A stretch of 64,000 nt of DNA from Piliocolobus tephrosceles (lineage: Eukaryota; Chordata; Mammalia; Primates; Cercopithecidae). The notes under the pieces were generated by a model, which saw only the letters and a list, made by a program, of their open reading frames with translations, had not been told where the DNA came from and ran no database searches. A program made the position numbers and the translations under genes. The stretch spans positions 1,852,717 through 1,916,716 of the forward strand of contig NC_045449.1 of assembly GCF_002776525.5 (NCBI RefSeq), read 5' to 3'. This document shows positions 1 through 18,747 of this stretch, in pieces. Numbering within the stretch: position 1 is the stretch's first letter; each line of letters opens with the position of its first letter.

Positions 1-779
1 CAGAGTAAGGGCTGCAGTCTTGCTAAGTGCTACGGTTTCCCCTTTACTCCAGGAAAGTATAAACCTGTCATTGCTAGACTGCTGGTCCCTAAGGGACAAG
101 GTCACTTTTCTGTCCTTACTGGTACGTCCACCACCCTGACTCAAGTGTTCCTGGTTTAGGAAGGGCAATAGGCGGGACACAGGTGTGTCGAGGCGGGGGT
201 GGGGGGGGGGGGCGTTCCATTGGTGCGACCAGGTGAATCTTGGTCTCTTCGGATTGACATCACCTGGCGCATACCTAGTTGGTCTGCACCTTCCCGGGCG
301 CCGGCTGCATTTTTGCACGTGATGAAGAACCCGGAAGTGCACCATCTTGCCTCCGTTCGTCCAAACAAGAGTAAGGAGGAGCAATGGGACAGCTAAGTGC
401 GTGTACGATGTTTATTTCCCTTTTAAATGAGGAGAGGTAAGCATGAAAGAAGTAACCAATGTGGCCATAGTCAGTGGGATTCGGAGTAAGGAGGGCAGTC
501 TTTTAAGTTAGTATTCATGTTTAATGGTTTGCTTATAGACCTCATATCTAGAAGCTCAAAACTTCAAGGTATCCTCAGGAGGTGGGAGAGGGGAGACATT
601 CTCCCAGGCTGGCTGGGCTGGCTAGACTGACTCTTGGGTTTTCTTCAGGGCTGTTCTCTATCAAGGAGCAGTATGTGGACTCAGACTAAATCTTTGCTCC
701 TTAGCCCCCCGGTGTCACCTCTACTCTCCTGAGGAAGAAGGTGAGCCATATTCTATTCATGGGCTCAAGTCTTCCATTC

Positions 780-1850
780 CCAGTAAGTTCACAACATGGA
801 AATTATACCGGTTACCTTCTGGCTTAATGAATTGTCTCTACCTTCGGGATGAATTCAGCGAGAACGAAAGCTGGGCTAACCCACTTGGTGTCTGGATCTG
901 GCCCTTAAACTTGGTGGAGTTAACAGCTTAGCTGGGTCTTGTTACTGAACTCAACTTGGGTCTCCTCGTCCTCACAAAGCAAAGCCAAACACTGACATTG
1001 AGATTTGCAGGGAGAGAACAAGCATTTATTGTAAGGCGCCAAGCAGGGAGACTGGGCAGCTAAGGCTTAAGACCTAAACTCCCTGATGGCTTACAAGCAA
1101 AGGGTTTTTATTTTTTTAATTTTATTTATTTATTTATTTATTTATTTTGAGATGGAGTCTCGCTCTGTCGCCCAGGCTAGAGTGCAGTGGCGCAGTCTTG
1201 GCTCACTGCAAGCTCTGCCTCCCGGGTTCACGCCATTCTCCTGCCGCAGGCTCCTGAGTAGCTGGGATTACAGGCGCCCGCCACCTCGCCCCGCTAGTTT
1301 TTTGTATTTTTAGTAGAGATGGGGTTTCGCCTTGCTAGCTAGGATGGTCTCGATCTCCTGACCTCGTGATCCGCCCTCCTCAGTCTCCCAGCACTTTGGG
1401 ATTCCAGGCATGAGCTGCCGCCCGGGTTTTTAAAGGCTGGGCCGCAGGGGGTCTTTAAAGTGAATTAAGGCCTGGGGAATTTCTGGAAGTTTCTTACCTA
1501 CTTTCTGGCTTCAGTCTGTCTTAGGTCTTACATGACAGCAATTAGTTGGCATTTTTCATCAGGTGGGGGTCCTGGTTTCTGAAAAACGACTTAGGGGTAT
1601 ATGTGAAGATGTTATCTTTAGTTCCTGTGGGGAAGCAGACATCTTATGACTCTGACTTGAGTGACTGTGGTTTATTATCTTCTTGTTTAGCAAGTTACTG
1701 ACTTCCCTAATTGCTGGTTATAGGGCTAGCTAAGAGGCCTGGGACTTTTCTTGAGATGACTCAAAATTTTTTATTTCTGTGCTTGAGTCGGGGCACCGAC
1801 AGACCCTGAAAACGGGTCCCTGTGCCACCTCAGTCTGGCTGCAGCCAAAG
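780..1850. mobile_element. Possible degenerate LTR-like sequence split by the Alu
   Basis: The DNA on both sides of the Alu at 1111-1425 is joined by the Alu target duplication, so it was one element or one unique sequence before insertion. It carries a minus-strand AATAAA (TTTATT near 1024-1030). I could not name a family, and no internal retroviral sequence is visible. It may equally be unique intron DNA. Confidence 0.25.
1111..1425 (-). mobile_element. AluY with (TTTA)n tail
   Basis: An inverted Alu reads from a TTTA-repeat tail (about 1111-1146) through 'gagatggagtctcgctctgtcgccc' style right arm to 'catgagctgccgcccggg'. The short flanking repeat 'gggttttta' on both sides looks like a target-site duplication. 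Confidence 0.9.
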
Positions 1851-1883
1851 ACAGACGCCAGCTCAGGCTTGTATCCATTCTAG

Positions 1884-9801
<7,918 letters not shown>

Positions 9802-9929
9802 CAAGCTCCGGGGCCTCAGGTATCCGCCCTTGCTCTGGCTGCTCCCTGCCCTTTGCCGTTCTCATGGGAACGCCTTGGCGCTCCGAGGCCCGCCTTCGGG
9901 GTGTTGCGGGCGATTAGCTCCGCCCTTTG

Positions 9930-9991
9930 CATTCTACTTCCGGTCGGGGAAAGACCGCTTCCGGTGCTTCCCTCGCTCCTTGCCGGTCATA
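9930..9991 (+). promoter_or_regulatory. OVCA2: OVCA2 proximal promoter with two ETS-type sites
   Basis: Just before the OVCA2 ATG lie ACTTCCGG (9936-9943) and GCTTCCGG (9957-9964), both ETS/GABP-type, in GC-rich DNA with no TATA box. This fits a housekeeping promoter. The position inside the DPH1 3' region makes OVCA2 a nested gene with its own start. Confidence 0.55.
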
Positions 9992-11003
9992 ATGGCCGCG
10001 CAGCGACCCCTGCGGGTCCTGTGCCTGGCGGGCTTTCGGCAGAGCGAGCGGGGCTTCCGCGAGAAGACCGGGGCACTAAGGAAGGCGCTGCGGGCCCGCG
10101 CCGAGCTCGTGTGCCTCAGCGGCCCGCACTTGGTCCCCGACGCCCCGGGCCCCGAGGGCGCCAGATCAGACTTCGGTGAGACAAGCCCTGCTCCGGAAAT
10201 AGTTTTCCCCCGCTTGTTTCGTCCCCTCGACACGCCTCAGCATCCCTCACCCTGCGTCCACCCTCATTCCCCCCATCCAGTCCACACCCTTCGTTTCTCG
10301 CGGCCCCTACCCTCTTGTTCAAACTGCAGCCTGTCCTCCCAGGCTTCCGCCTTCGTCGTCTTCCTCCGCTGTCTCCTGTTCAGTCCAATCCATTCCCCGC
10401 TTCTCTTTTCCTGTCATCTGGAACCCTCCCGCCCTTTCTCATTTCTTTGCTTCCTGGAGCCTCCCATGCCCTAATCCCATCCTCTTTCCCCATATCGCTG
10501 TAGGGTCCTGCCCTCCAGAGGAGCAGCCTCGAGGCTGGTGGTTTTCAGAGCAGGAGGCGGACGTTTTCTCCGCATTGGAAGAGCCCGCCGTATGCAGGGG
10601 CCTGGAGGAATCCCTGGGGATGGTGGCACAGGCACTCAACAGGCTGGGGCCTTTTGATGGCCTTCTTGGTTTCAGCCAAGGGGCTGCGCTAGCAGCCTTT
10701 GTATGTGCCCTGGGCCAGGCAGACGATCCCCGCTTCCCCCTGCCACGGTTTATCATCTTGGTCTCTGGTTTCTGTCCCCGGGGCCTTGGGTTCAAGGAAT
10801 CCATCCTGCAAAGGCCCTTGTCACTGCCTTCACTCCATGTTTTCGGGGACACTGACAAAGTCATCCCCTCTCAGGAGAGTATGCAATTGGCCAGCCAACT
10901 CCCCGGAGCCATTACCCTCACCCACCCTGGTGGCCACTTCATTCCAGCAGCTGCATCCCAGCGTCAGGCCTACCTCAAGTTCTTGGACCAGTTTGCAGAG
11001 TAA
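9992..11003 (+). CDS. OVCA2: OVCA2, FSH1-family serine hydrolase
   Basis: OVCA2 is an alpha/beta-hydrolase of the FSH1 family with esterase activity on long-chain esters, as known for the human protein. Two exons: 9992-10175 and 10504-11003 (TAA 11001-11003). The donor is 'cttcg|gtgaga', the acceptor 'gctgtag|ggtcc'. Together they encode 227 residues, the full family length. The start is the ATG in 'cataATGGCC', giving MAAQRPLRVLCLAGF. The nucleophile motif GFSQG puts Ser at 119; Asp179 lies in FGDTDKV and His206 in GGHFIP, so the catalytic triad is complete. It starts 190 bp after the DPH1 stop. Confidence 0.97.
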
Positions 11004-11295
11004 AAGATCAAGAAATGTCTCTGCTCCTACATCCAGCCCCTCTTGGGGTAGCCTCCGTCATCTGTGCCCTCCCAGGGCCCTCCACTGCTGTGAGTGCGCC
11101 TCACCAGGACCAGTTAAGAGACAACTATCAATTCTTGAGACCCAAATTATATGGGCCCTGCCTTGAAGAAAAGGGGAGCACAACGCCTTAATGGACATTG
11201 ACTTGTGAACCTCAAACATGAAAATGATTGGAGAGCCCTGGCTTAGGAGGGTGACATGGGGAAGACAGAGGCTGGCACCATGGTGACTGCCACAT

Positions 11296-11301
11296 AATAA
11301 A
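11296..11301 (+). terminator. OVCA2: Poly(A) signal AATAAA for OVCA2 (and probably DPH1)
   Basis: The AATAAA in 'cacataataaagtgg' is 293 bp after the OVCA2 stop. The predicted cleavage near 11320 agrees with the known human OVCA2 transcript length of about 1.4 kb. Confidence 0.75.
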
Positions 11302-11921
11302 GTGGTGATACGGATTTTGACCATCTTTTTCCTGGTACACACACACAAAATTTTATAATGGAAGTCGGTTTCTTGGCCATCTACATGGTGTTCTGGGCAG
11401 TGCCAAGCAGGGAGATGTTTCCAGTTGTGAGTCCCACGACAAGCTCCTGCATGGGTGCACATACTGACATGTTATTGGTGGAAGTTTGAAGGCCCAAACT
11501 GAAGGGCAGGAGGCCTCGGTGGCACAATCAGGGAGGAATATACATCTGAGAAGTTTTGGGAAGACATCACCTGCAAGGCTGCCTGAACCACAGTAATGTA
11601 GTCTTCTCTACCCAGATCACCGAGCGTTGTGTGCTGGTCTTCTCTCAAAACCTCGCTGTGTTCCCTGCTTCTCCCTCAGTGCTCTAACCTCGCTGAACTA
11701 TGAGCTTGAAGGGTGGTTGATGCCAGACCTTGGGTGGAGGTCAGAGACAGGCCAGAATAAACAGCCATTTCCTAAATTGATCCCATCTTCAGGGTTTCTG
11801 AGATTGATGCCATTCTTTAGTGATGACAGCCAAGGCCTAAGCAATCCAGCTGGTTTTCTCTTTGGGGAGTATAGTTAGTTGTTCTTGGATACTTTGAGGA
11901 TTGTTCAGTTTCGTTTCGTTT

Positions 11922-12214
11922 CTTTTTTTTTTTTTTTTTGAGACAGGCTCACTCTATCACCCAGGCTGGAGAGCAGTGGCCAAGATCCTGGCTCACTGCA
12001 ACCTGGACCTCCTGAGTTCATGCAGTTGTCTCAACCTCCTGAGTAGCTGGCATTACAGGCATGCGCCACCATGCCTGGCTAATTTCTATATTTTTGTAGA
12101 GAGAGGGTTTTGCCATGTTGCCCAGGCTGATCTCAAACTCTTTAGCTCAAACAATCCACCTGCCTCAGCCTCCCAAAGTGCTAGACTTACAGGCCTGAGC
12201 CACTACACCTAGCT
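11922..12214 (-). mobile_element. Alu, inverted
   Basis: T-run followed by 'gagacaggctcactctatcac' to 'gccactacacctagct'; an older, diverged copy. Confidence 0.88.
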
Positions 12215-12260
12215 AGGATTGCCCACTCTTTCTTCTCTTTACTTTTAAAGACAAGGTCTG

Positions 12261-12548
12261 GGCTGGGCATGGTGGCTCATGCCTGTAATCTTAGCACTTT
12301 GGGAGGCCGAGCGAGGCGGGTGAATCACAAGGTCAGGAGATCGAGACCATCCTGGCTAACATGGTGAAACCCCGTCTCTACTAAAAATACAAAAAATTAG
12401 CCAGGCGTGGTGGTGGGCGCCTGTAGTCCCAGCCACTTCGGGAGGCTGAGGCAGGAGAATCGCTCGAACCCAGGAGGCAGAGCTTGCAGTAAGCCGAGAT
12501 TGTGCCACTGCACTCCAGCCTGGGTGACAGACTCATCTCAAAATAAAT
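12261..12548 (+). mobile_element. Alu inserted into an older Alu
   Basis: Full plus-strand Alu from 'ggctgggcatggtggctcat' to an A/T tail. It is flanked by a perfect 14-bp duplication 'aaagacaaggtctg' at 12247-12260 and 12549-12562, which belongs to the older inverted Alu at 12549-12826. Confidence 0.92.
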
Positions 12549-12826
12549 AAAGACAAGGTCTGACTCTATCACCGAGGCTGGAGTGCAGTGGCACCGTCTT
12601 GATGGCCTCCGCCTCCTGGGCTGAAGCCATCATCCTCCCACCTCAGCCTCCCAAGTAGCTGGGCTGCAGGTGCACATCACCATACCCAGCTAATTTTTGT
12701 ATTTTTTGTAGAGAAGGGTTTCACCGTCTTGTGTGTGGTGGTCTCCAACTTGTGAGCTCAAGCAATCCACCTGTTCCAGCCTCCCCAAGTGCTGCAATTG
12801 GAGGCATGAGCCACCTCATCTGGCCA
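12549..12826 (-). mobile_element. Older inverted Alu, host of a nested insertion
   Basis: Reads 'gtctgactctatcaccgagg' to 'cacctcatctggcc'. The younger Alu entered near its 3' tail. Confidence 0.88.
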
Positions 12827-12877
12827 AATGCCCACTCTTAACGATTTGCCTCCCATGTCCAGCTGCCACCTGACAGC

Positions 12878-12909
12878 CCCTCCCCCCCCCCCCCCCACAC
12901 ACACACACA
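12878..12909 (+). repeat. Poly-C followed by (CA)n
   Basis: A run of about 17 C is followed by about seven CA units. Confidence 0.9.
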
Positions 12910-13858
12910 GTTTTCTGACTTCCTGCCTTTGCAAGACAAGAAGCCTGTTCTTTTTCTGGAAGATCACACCAACTCCTGTTTAGCCCTCAGGCGTCGTTGC
13001 CAGGGAGCTAAGCAACTGAGCGGGAATTGTGGTGAGGGACACAGTACAAATACTCCAGCCCATTTTTCTGACAACCAGACCGATATCCCTTAGGTTACCG
13101 AAAGTTCCAGGTTCCTCACTACAGAGAGTAGCTGTCCAAAATTCAAAACAAAACAAAACAAAAACAGGAATTATCCACCCAGGGACCCAGTTACTGGGTG
13201 TGGAAAGTGTGTGTGGGGAGGGGTGGCAGGTGGTTCTCCTTGCTGCAGTTGGCTTCTGCCTTGCTGTTTTAAGTAATCTTCTCCTTCAGCAAAAGGAGAT
13301 TTGGGGATTCATTGATTACACAGACTGTGGTATCTGACCCACTGAATTTTAGAAAAACTTCTGATTTAAAGTTTCTGAAATTGCACAGAAAAATCCAGAT
13401 TTCTGGCTTCTCTGGAAATGATAGATGTGCAGTTCAGGGCTCCCATATCCTCATGGCAATCAGAGGCTGCCCCCTTGAGCACAGTCCCAAGAGGTAAAAA
13501 TGACTTGCATACCCCAGCTGCTTGGGATTACTGAGGATGAAAGTAGAGAGAGGGGGAGGAATATTGGGGAGTGAATTTTAAGCCAAGGCTTAACATTAGA
13601 AGTGGGGTGGGTACAGCCCAGCAGTAGTAGGTGGAGCAGAAGGGCTCCTGGTCGGGGTGAGGATTCCTCCTGAGAACCATAGTGTCCAAGCTAGAGGGAA
13701 ACATGGGGTCCACTAGTTCTCAACAAGTGGAACAGGTCACTTCCCATCATGCCGTCCAGGAGCAAGAGACTCTTAGGGGGTTGTGCCCTCTCCCCACCCT
13801 CAATGCACAGAGTCTGTGTACCATTTACATCCAGATCATTTGTTAAAACCTGAATTCT

Positions 13859-14313
13859 GGCCCTGTGCGGTGGTTCATGCCTGTGATGCCAGCACTCTGG
13901 GAGGCCGAGGTGGGTGGATCACCTGAGGTCGGGAGTTTCAGGCCAGCCAGATCAACAGAGAAAAACTCCGTCTCTGCTAAAAATTAGCTGGGCATGGTGG
14001 CGCATGCCTGTAATCCCAGCTACTCAGGAGGCTGAGGCAGGAGAATCGCCTGAACCTGGGAGGCAAAGGTTGCGGTAAGCCAAGATTGCGCTGTTGCACT
14101 CCAGCCTGGGCAACAAGAGCAAAACTCCATCTCAAAAAAAATAATAATAATAATAAGTAGCTGGGCGTAGTCGCATCCACCTGTAATCCTAGCTACTTGG
14201 GAGGCTGAGGTGGAAGAATCACTTGAACCCGGGAGGTGGAGGTTGCAGTGAGCCGAAATTGTGCCACTGCACTCCAGCTTGGGTGGCAGAGTGAGACTCC
14301 ATCTCAAAAAAAA
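13859..14313 (+). mobile_element. Alu followed by a second partial Alu
   Basis: A full Alu (13859-14142) ends in an (AAT)n tail; a right-half Alu starting 'agctgggcgtagtcgc' follows directly (14157-14313). Confidence 0.88.
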
Positions 14314-14611
14314 CAAACCAACTTGAATTATGGGGCCAACTCCAGATGTACTGAGTCAGAATCACTGGGACCCAGGAATCTGCATTTTGGCAAATTGCCC
14401 CCATCATTCCCAAGCAGGGTATTTGAAAAACCACTGCCTTAGGGGTTGAAGAAAAGTCTCTGCTGAGGGTGTGTTATTTGAAAAAACCCCTAGTGTGACT
14501 CTCATGCAACCCACCAGGGAGGGGAGCAAGCTCCCCAGAAGAATCACTGGTTAAACATTTTCAATTTATAGCAAAGGAAAATTAGGTCCAAAGGAAAGAA
14601 ATAGGAATAGC

Positions 14612-14942
14612 ATTCATTCATTCATTCATTCATTCATTCATTCATTCATTCATTCATTCAGAGACGGAGTCTCGCTCTGTCACCCAGGCTGGAGTGCAGT
14701 GGTACAGTCTCCACTTTCTGTGACCTCCACCTCCTGAGTTCGAGTGATTGTCCTGCCTCAGCCTCCCGAGTAGCTGGGACTACAGGTGTGCATCACCACT
14801 CCCAGCTAATTTTTGCATTTTTAGTAGAGACAGGGTTTCGCCATGTTGGCCAGGCTGGTCTCGAACTCCTGATCTCAAGTGATCTGCTCACCTCAGCCTC
14901 CCAAAGTGTTGGGATTACAGGTGTGAGCCACTGCGCCCGGCC
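14612..14942 (-). mobile_element. Alu with (ATTC)n tail
   Basis: The tail is twelve ATTC units (14612-14659). The Alu body then runs to 'ccactgcgcccggcc' at 14942. The expanded tail is a polymorphic microsatellite candidate. Confidence 0.92.
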
Positions 14943-15016
14943 AGAGTAGCATTTATTGAGTACTAACTGTATAGCAGACATTGTAATAAGCAAGAGCTTT
15001 AATGTTGCCTAATTTA

Positions 15017-15507
15017 GGGCCAGGTGCAATTGCTCATGCCTGTAATCCCAGCACTTTGGGAGGCCAAGGCATGAGAATCAGTCGAGCCCAGGAGTTCAAG
15101 ACCAGCCTTGGCAACACAGTAAGACTGCCACTCTACAAATAACGTAAAAGTTAGCTGGGTGTGGCGGCACGCACCTTTGGTCCCAGCTACTCCGAAGGCT
15201 CAGGTGGGAGGATCACTTGAGCCCAGGAGTTTGAGGCTGCAGTAAGCTGTGATTGTGCCACTGTATTCCAGCCTGGGAGACAGAGCTAGATAGACTCTGT
15301 CTCCAAAAGTAACACAGAAAAGAAAAAAAAAAAACTACAAAAATTGGCTGGGGGTGGTGGCACACACCTGTAGTCCTAACTACTCAGGATGCTGAGACAG
15401 AAGAATTGCTTGAACCTGGGAGGCGGAGGTTGCCGTGAGCCAAGATCATGCCACTGCACTTCAGCCTGGGCGACAAAGCAAGACTCCGCCTCCGAAAAAA
15501 AATAAAA
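15017..15507 (+). mobile_element. Alu plus partial Alu
   Basis: An old full Alu (15017-15332) and a right-half copy (15344-15507) are joined by an A-run. A (TA)n stretch follows at 15508-15525. Confidence 0.85.
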
Positions 15508-15616
15508 TTATATATATATATATATCATGTTATATATATTAGGCTATAGCTTAAACCTCACAACTTCATGTTTAATCTCACAACTTCACGAGGTAGGTAC
15601 TATTAGTATTGTTATT

Positions 15617-16433
15617 TGAGACCACGTGTCACTCAGCCACCCAGGCTGGAGTTCAGTGGTGTGATCTCGGCTCACTGCAACCTCCGCCTCCCAGGTTCAA
15701 GTGATTCTAGTGCCTCAGCCTCCTGAGTAGCTGGAATTACTGGCAAGCACCACCAGGGCCGGCTAATTTTTTGTGTTTTTAGTAGAGACAGAGTTTGACT
15801 ATGTTGGCCAGGCTGGAGTATTATTATTATTTTAAGACAGGGTCTACCTCTGTCACCGAGTGCAGGATCATGGCTCACGGCAGCCTCAACCTCTTGGGCT
15901 CAAGTGACCCTCCTGCCTCAGCCTCCTGAGTAGCTTAGCTGAGACTACAGGTGCCACCTATCACACTGGCTTTTTTTTTTTTTTTTTTTAAGAGATGGGG
16001 TTTCACTACGTTGCTCAGGCTGCTCTCGAACTCCTGGGCTCAGGCAGTCTTCCAGCCTCAGCCCGCCCCCGCAAAATGGTGTTATTACAGGCATGAGCCA
16101 TGTCTCCCAGCCCTAAAGATTTTTTTTTTTTTTCTTTGAGACAGGGTCTCACTCTGTCATGCAGGCTGGAGTACTGTGGCACAATCACGGCTCGCTGCAG
16201 CCTCGACCTCCCAGCCTCAAGCAATCCTCCACCTCAACTTCCCAAGTAGCTGGGACTACAGGTGTGCACAACTAATTTTCTTTTTTTTTTCTTCTTTCCT
16301 TTATTTCTTTTTTGTAGAGACAGGGGTTGCATTGTATTGCCCAGGCTCCTCTGGAACTCCTGGGCTCAAGTAATCCTCCCACCTCTGCCTCCCAAAGTGC
16401 TGGGATTACAGGCCTGAGCCACCATGCCCGGCC
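15617..16433 (-). mobile_element. Cluster of three inverted old Alus
   Basis: Three diverged inverted copies follow head to tail: about 15617-15816, 15817-16112 and 16120-16433. Several internal T-runs mark the boundaries. Confidence 0.82.
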
Positions 16434-16636
16434 CCTAAATGATTTCTAAGATGCTAAACAACCCTGACATTGTACGGTCAATCCTCTGGTTCTTTCCCCT
16501 CTGACCACACTCTGACCTCTTCTCGGAACATCCCAACCATTTCTCTTTTCTACCTCTGATTCCACCTTAAATTCCTAAAGCTCTTAGGAAAGAGAGCCCC
16601 CTTAGCAAGGAACCCCCTCAAAAGCCCCAGGCCCAG

Positions 16637-16735
16637 AATGAACCCGGGAGGCGGAGCTTGCAGTGACCCGAGATAGTGCCACCGCACTCCAGCCTGGGTG
16701 ACAGAGTGAGACCGTCTCAGAAGAAAAAAGAAAAT
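16637..16735 (+). mobile_element. Alu 3' fragment
   Basis: Only the end of an Alu, from 'aacccgggaggcggagcttg' to the A-rich tail. Confidence 0.85.
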
Positions 16736-16904
16736 ACGTATGTATAACATATATAATACAGATTATACATATATTAGACAATAAATACAGCCTAAAGCTC
16801 AAGGTGTACCCCCCGCATCCCGTTCATTCTGCCTAAGTGCCCAGAGCTGGGGTCCCCTCCCAACACCACCCCCTCACAAACATGTAGTAGCCTAACGGAA
16901 TACT

Positions 16905-17075
16905 TAAGATCAAAATAACATTCTGCTGTTCGCGGATTTTTACTTACATGATCCTATTTAATCCTCACAATGCACCTGCGGAGGAGAAGAGATTATTATC
17001 CCGTTTTACAGAAAGCTCGGAAACAGAACATGGCCCCTTAAATAACCACCAGCTGCTGATGGTGCCAGGTTGAAC
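16905..17075 (-). mobile_element. MIR-like fragment
   Basis: Contains 'atcctatttaatcctcacaa' and 'attatcccgttttacagaaa', typical of MIR/L2-type repeats. Confidence 0.5.
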
Positions 17076-18186
17076 CTCCGGCTTCCCAGAGCACTACACC
17101 CAGCAGTACACGGCAGTCCACCCACTGACATCCACTGGAACCCAGAAGCAAGTGCGTTTTAATCTGCAAGACCTCGGGGCCCTGGGGAGGCGGGATGGCT
17201 AGCACGTGGGTGTTGATTAGCTAGAAAACTGGCACCTGCCAGTGTCTTCACAAAGGCGCGGGGTGGGGAGTGAAGCGGGGCGGGAGGGGGGGCGTGAGAC
17301 GTTAAGAAAAATTGGATTAACGTGTGGTGGGCTGGGTTGCATTAACCATTCCCAACACTATCGCTGGGCAAGTCTCACACCTGATATTCATTAGACATCC
17401 CCTGCAGTGGGTGATGTTGGCAGTGGCAGGCGACACATACAATATTTTTAGAGGTCCTTGTTCACACTTCACCTGCACCAGAGGACTTCAGCCCCTGTGG
17501 TATTCACTCCTCTTTAGGGCTAATTTGAGAAACTGTCTTAAATTGGAATCCAACATCTAGAGACAGGCTGAGGTGGGCATGCTGATCTGTTGAGACGCTT
17601 CGGGGACCAGGTTAACTTTACAAACGCACTGGCTTCCAGGGGGCTGGGGACCCTTCTTATCCTCCTAGCTCAGAGGGAAAAGGGGGGTGGAGGGAGGAGA
17701 GGCTGTGGCTCTATCAGGAAAGGGATACAAGGGTTTACTCTTCGCCCAACGCCCACTTCAGCTGGGGGTTCCTGGAAGAACCGGGCTGTGGAGGATTTCA
17801 GAAAACTCCTCCCTCTACTGTCTTCACGCCGCAGGAGACAAACCTTGTTCCAAGCCTCCTGGTCCCAGTGGCTTCCCTCCCACCGAAATCGAAAGAACCC
17901 GAGTCCCAGCCCGACCCCTTCTCTCGCCGAGCCGTGGCTGGGATACCTTGTCCGGGAGGACAGCACGGCCTCAGTCTGGCCGCCAGACGCACTTCGCAGG
18001 CCGCGCGCGCTCGAGCCTCGGTGGACTCAGCCGCCAGCCCCGGGAGGCGGCCTCCCCGCGCAGCACCTCCTGCCACCCGCACGGGCACGTGGGATCTTGA
18101 CTCGCTGCCCCCGCCTCCTCCTGCTCCGCGACACCCGCCCAAGGCTCGGGGCGCGGCGTGGCGCGGCGCGTGGGCGTGCTGCGGGG

Positions 18187-18208
18187 CGACCATGGCTGTA
18201 GACTGTTA
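18187..18208 (-). ncRNA. MIR132: mature miR-132-3p
   Basis: The minus strand gives the 22-nt product with 5' end UAACAGUCUAC. It is identical to the human mature sequence as I know it. Confidence 0.97.
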
Positions 18209-18222
18209 CCTCCAGTTCCCAC

Positions 18223-18244
18223 AGTAACAATCGAAAGCCACGGT
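18223..18244 (-). ncRNA. MIR132: mature miR-132-5p
   Basis: The minus strand gives the 22-nt passenger arm starting ACCGUGGCUUU. Confidence 0.95.
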
Positions 18245-18297
18245 TGCCCTGGAGACGCGGGGGCGGGGCGCGCGGACGGCGCCGGCGCGGGGCGGGC

Positions 18298-18305
18298 TGA
18301 CGTCA
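18298..18305. promoter_or_regulatory. MIR132: Perfect CRE (TGACGTCA) near MIR132
   Basis: A palindromic CREB site 32 bp upstream of the pre-miR-132 5' end. CREB control of this locus is established. Confidence 0.8.
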
Positions 18306-18418
18306 GGGCCACGGGGGGCCGGGCGGGGCAGTGGGGGCTGAGGAGCGGGCGTGGGCCGCCGCCCCTCGCAGTCCCTAGGGACCCGGACGGGGCGGCCCGA
18401 CGGCGGCGCCTGCGTTGA

Positions 18419-18438
18419 TCAGCACCGCGGACAGCGGC
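18419..18438 (+). promoter_or_regulatory. RE1/NRSE (REST site) between MIR132 and MIR212
   Basis: TCAGCACC, two bases, then GGACAGCG: both halves of the RE1 consensus at canonical spacing. REST represses miR-132 outside neurons, so the site fits known control. Confidence 0.85.
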
Positions 18439-18544
18439 GGCGCGGGCAGCGGGCCGGGGGCGGGGCCCTGAGGGACGGGGACTGGGGGTCCCGGGGCGCG
18501 GAGGCGGCCGGGGCCGCAGTCCTGGGGCGGGGCCAGGCGTCGGT

Positions 18545-18565
18545 GGCCGTGACTGGAGACTGTTA
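18545..18565 (-). ncRNA. MIR212: mature miR-212-3p
   Basis: The minus strand gives 21 nt starting UAACAGUCUCC, identical to the human product as I know it. Confidence 0.97.
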
Positions 18566-18582
18566 CTGAGGGCGGCCCGGGC

Positions 18583-18605
18583 AGTAAGCAGTCTAGAGCC
18601 AAGGT
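18583..18605 (-). ncRNA. MIR212: mature miR-212-5p
   Basis: The minus strand gives the 23-nt 5p arm starting ACCUUGGCUCU. Confidence 0.95.
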
Positions 18606-18723
18606 GCCGGCGCGCTGTCCGGGCGGGGTGCCCCGGTCGCCCCGGTTGGGGGCGCTGCTGCTCCGCCTCCCCCGCGTCTCCCGCCCTGTCCCGCCCGGCG
18701 CTCGCGACCAGGCACGCCGCCCC

Positions 18724-18747
18724 TGACGTCAGAGGGCCGTGACGTCA
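18724..18747. promoter_or_regulatory. MIR212: Paired perfect CREs upstream of MIR212
   Basis: Two TGACGTCA octamers (18724-18731 and 18740-18747), 16 bp from start to start, lie about 90 bp upstream of pre-miR-212 on its own strand. Confidence 0.85.

Larger units (their letters stand above)
1..1883 (+). other. DPH1: 3' part of DPH1 intron 1
   Basis: No coding exon could be recognised here. The first DPH1 exon visible starts at 1884 in mid-codon after a 'ttctag' acceptor, so this stretch is intron and the exon with the start codon lies upstream of the window. It holds an inverted AluY (1111-1425), flanking sequence that looks like a decayed LTR (about 780-1110 and 1426-1850), and a G-run at 196-212. 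The short open frames at 156-396 have no recognisable domain and were not called. Confidence 0.75.
11330..18165. other. Intergenic, Alu-rich, between OVCA2 and MIR132
   Basis: No coding gene could be supported. 11922-16735 is largely Alu and simple repeats. 11330-11920, 13000-13855 and 14315-14610 look unique. 17100-18165 becomes GC-rich toward the microRNA locus. Confidence 0.75.
18166..18266 (-). ncRNA. MIR132: pre-miR-132 hairpin
   Basis: Read on the minus strand, these 101 nt match the human mir-132 precursor in length and arm order. The 5p arm lies at 18223-18244 and the 3p arm at 18187-18208 (seed AACAGUC). miR-132 is induced by neuronal activity through CREB and targets p250GAP and MECP2, among others. 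It forms a cluster with MIR212 260 bp upstream on the same strand and shares its seed. A perfect CRE (18298-18305) is 32 bp upstream. Confidence 0.98.
18526..18635 (-). ncRNA. MIR212: pre-miR-212 hairpin
   Basis: Minus-strand hairpin of 110 nt, matching the human mir-212 precursor. The 5p arm is at 18583-18605 and the 3p arm at 18545-18565. The seed AACAGUC is shared with miR-132, so the two have overlapping targets. It is first in the shared primary transcript. Confidence 0.98.

Noticed and set aside
199..396. DPH1 exon 1
   Set aside because: The frame does not match the DPH1 N-terminus, and in human exon 1 lies farther upstream than this window reaches.
1086..1313. Alu-derived open frames throughout the window
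   Set aside because: Many short frames read translated Alu text such as 'SPRLECSG'; they are repeat shadows, not genes.
17590..18201. 203-codon open frame before MIR132
   Set aside because: No domain, and its end runs into the microRNA hairpin; GC-driven.
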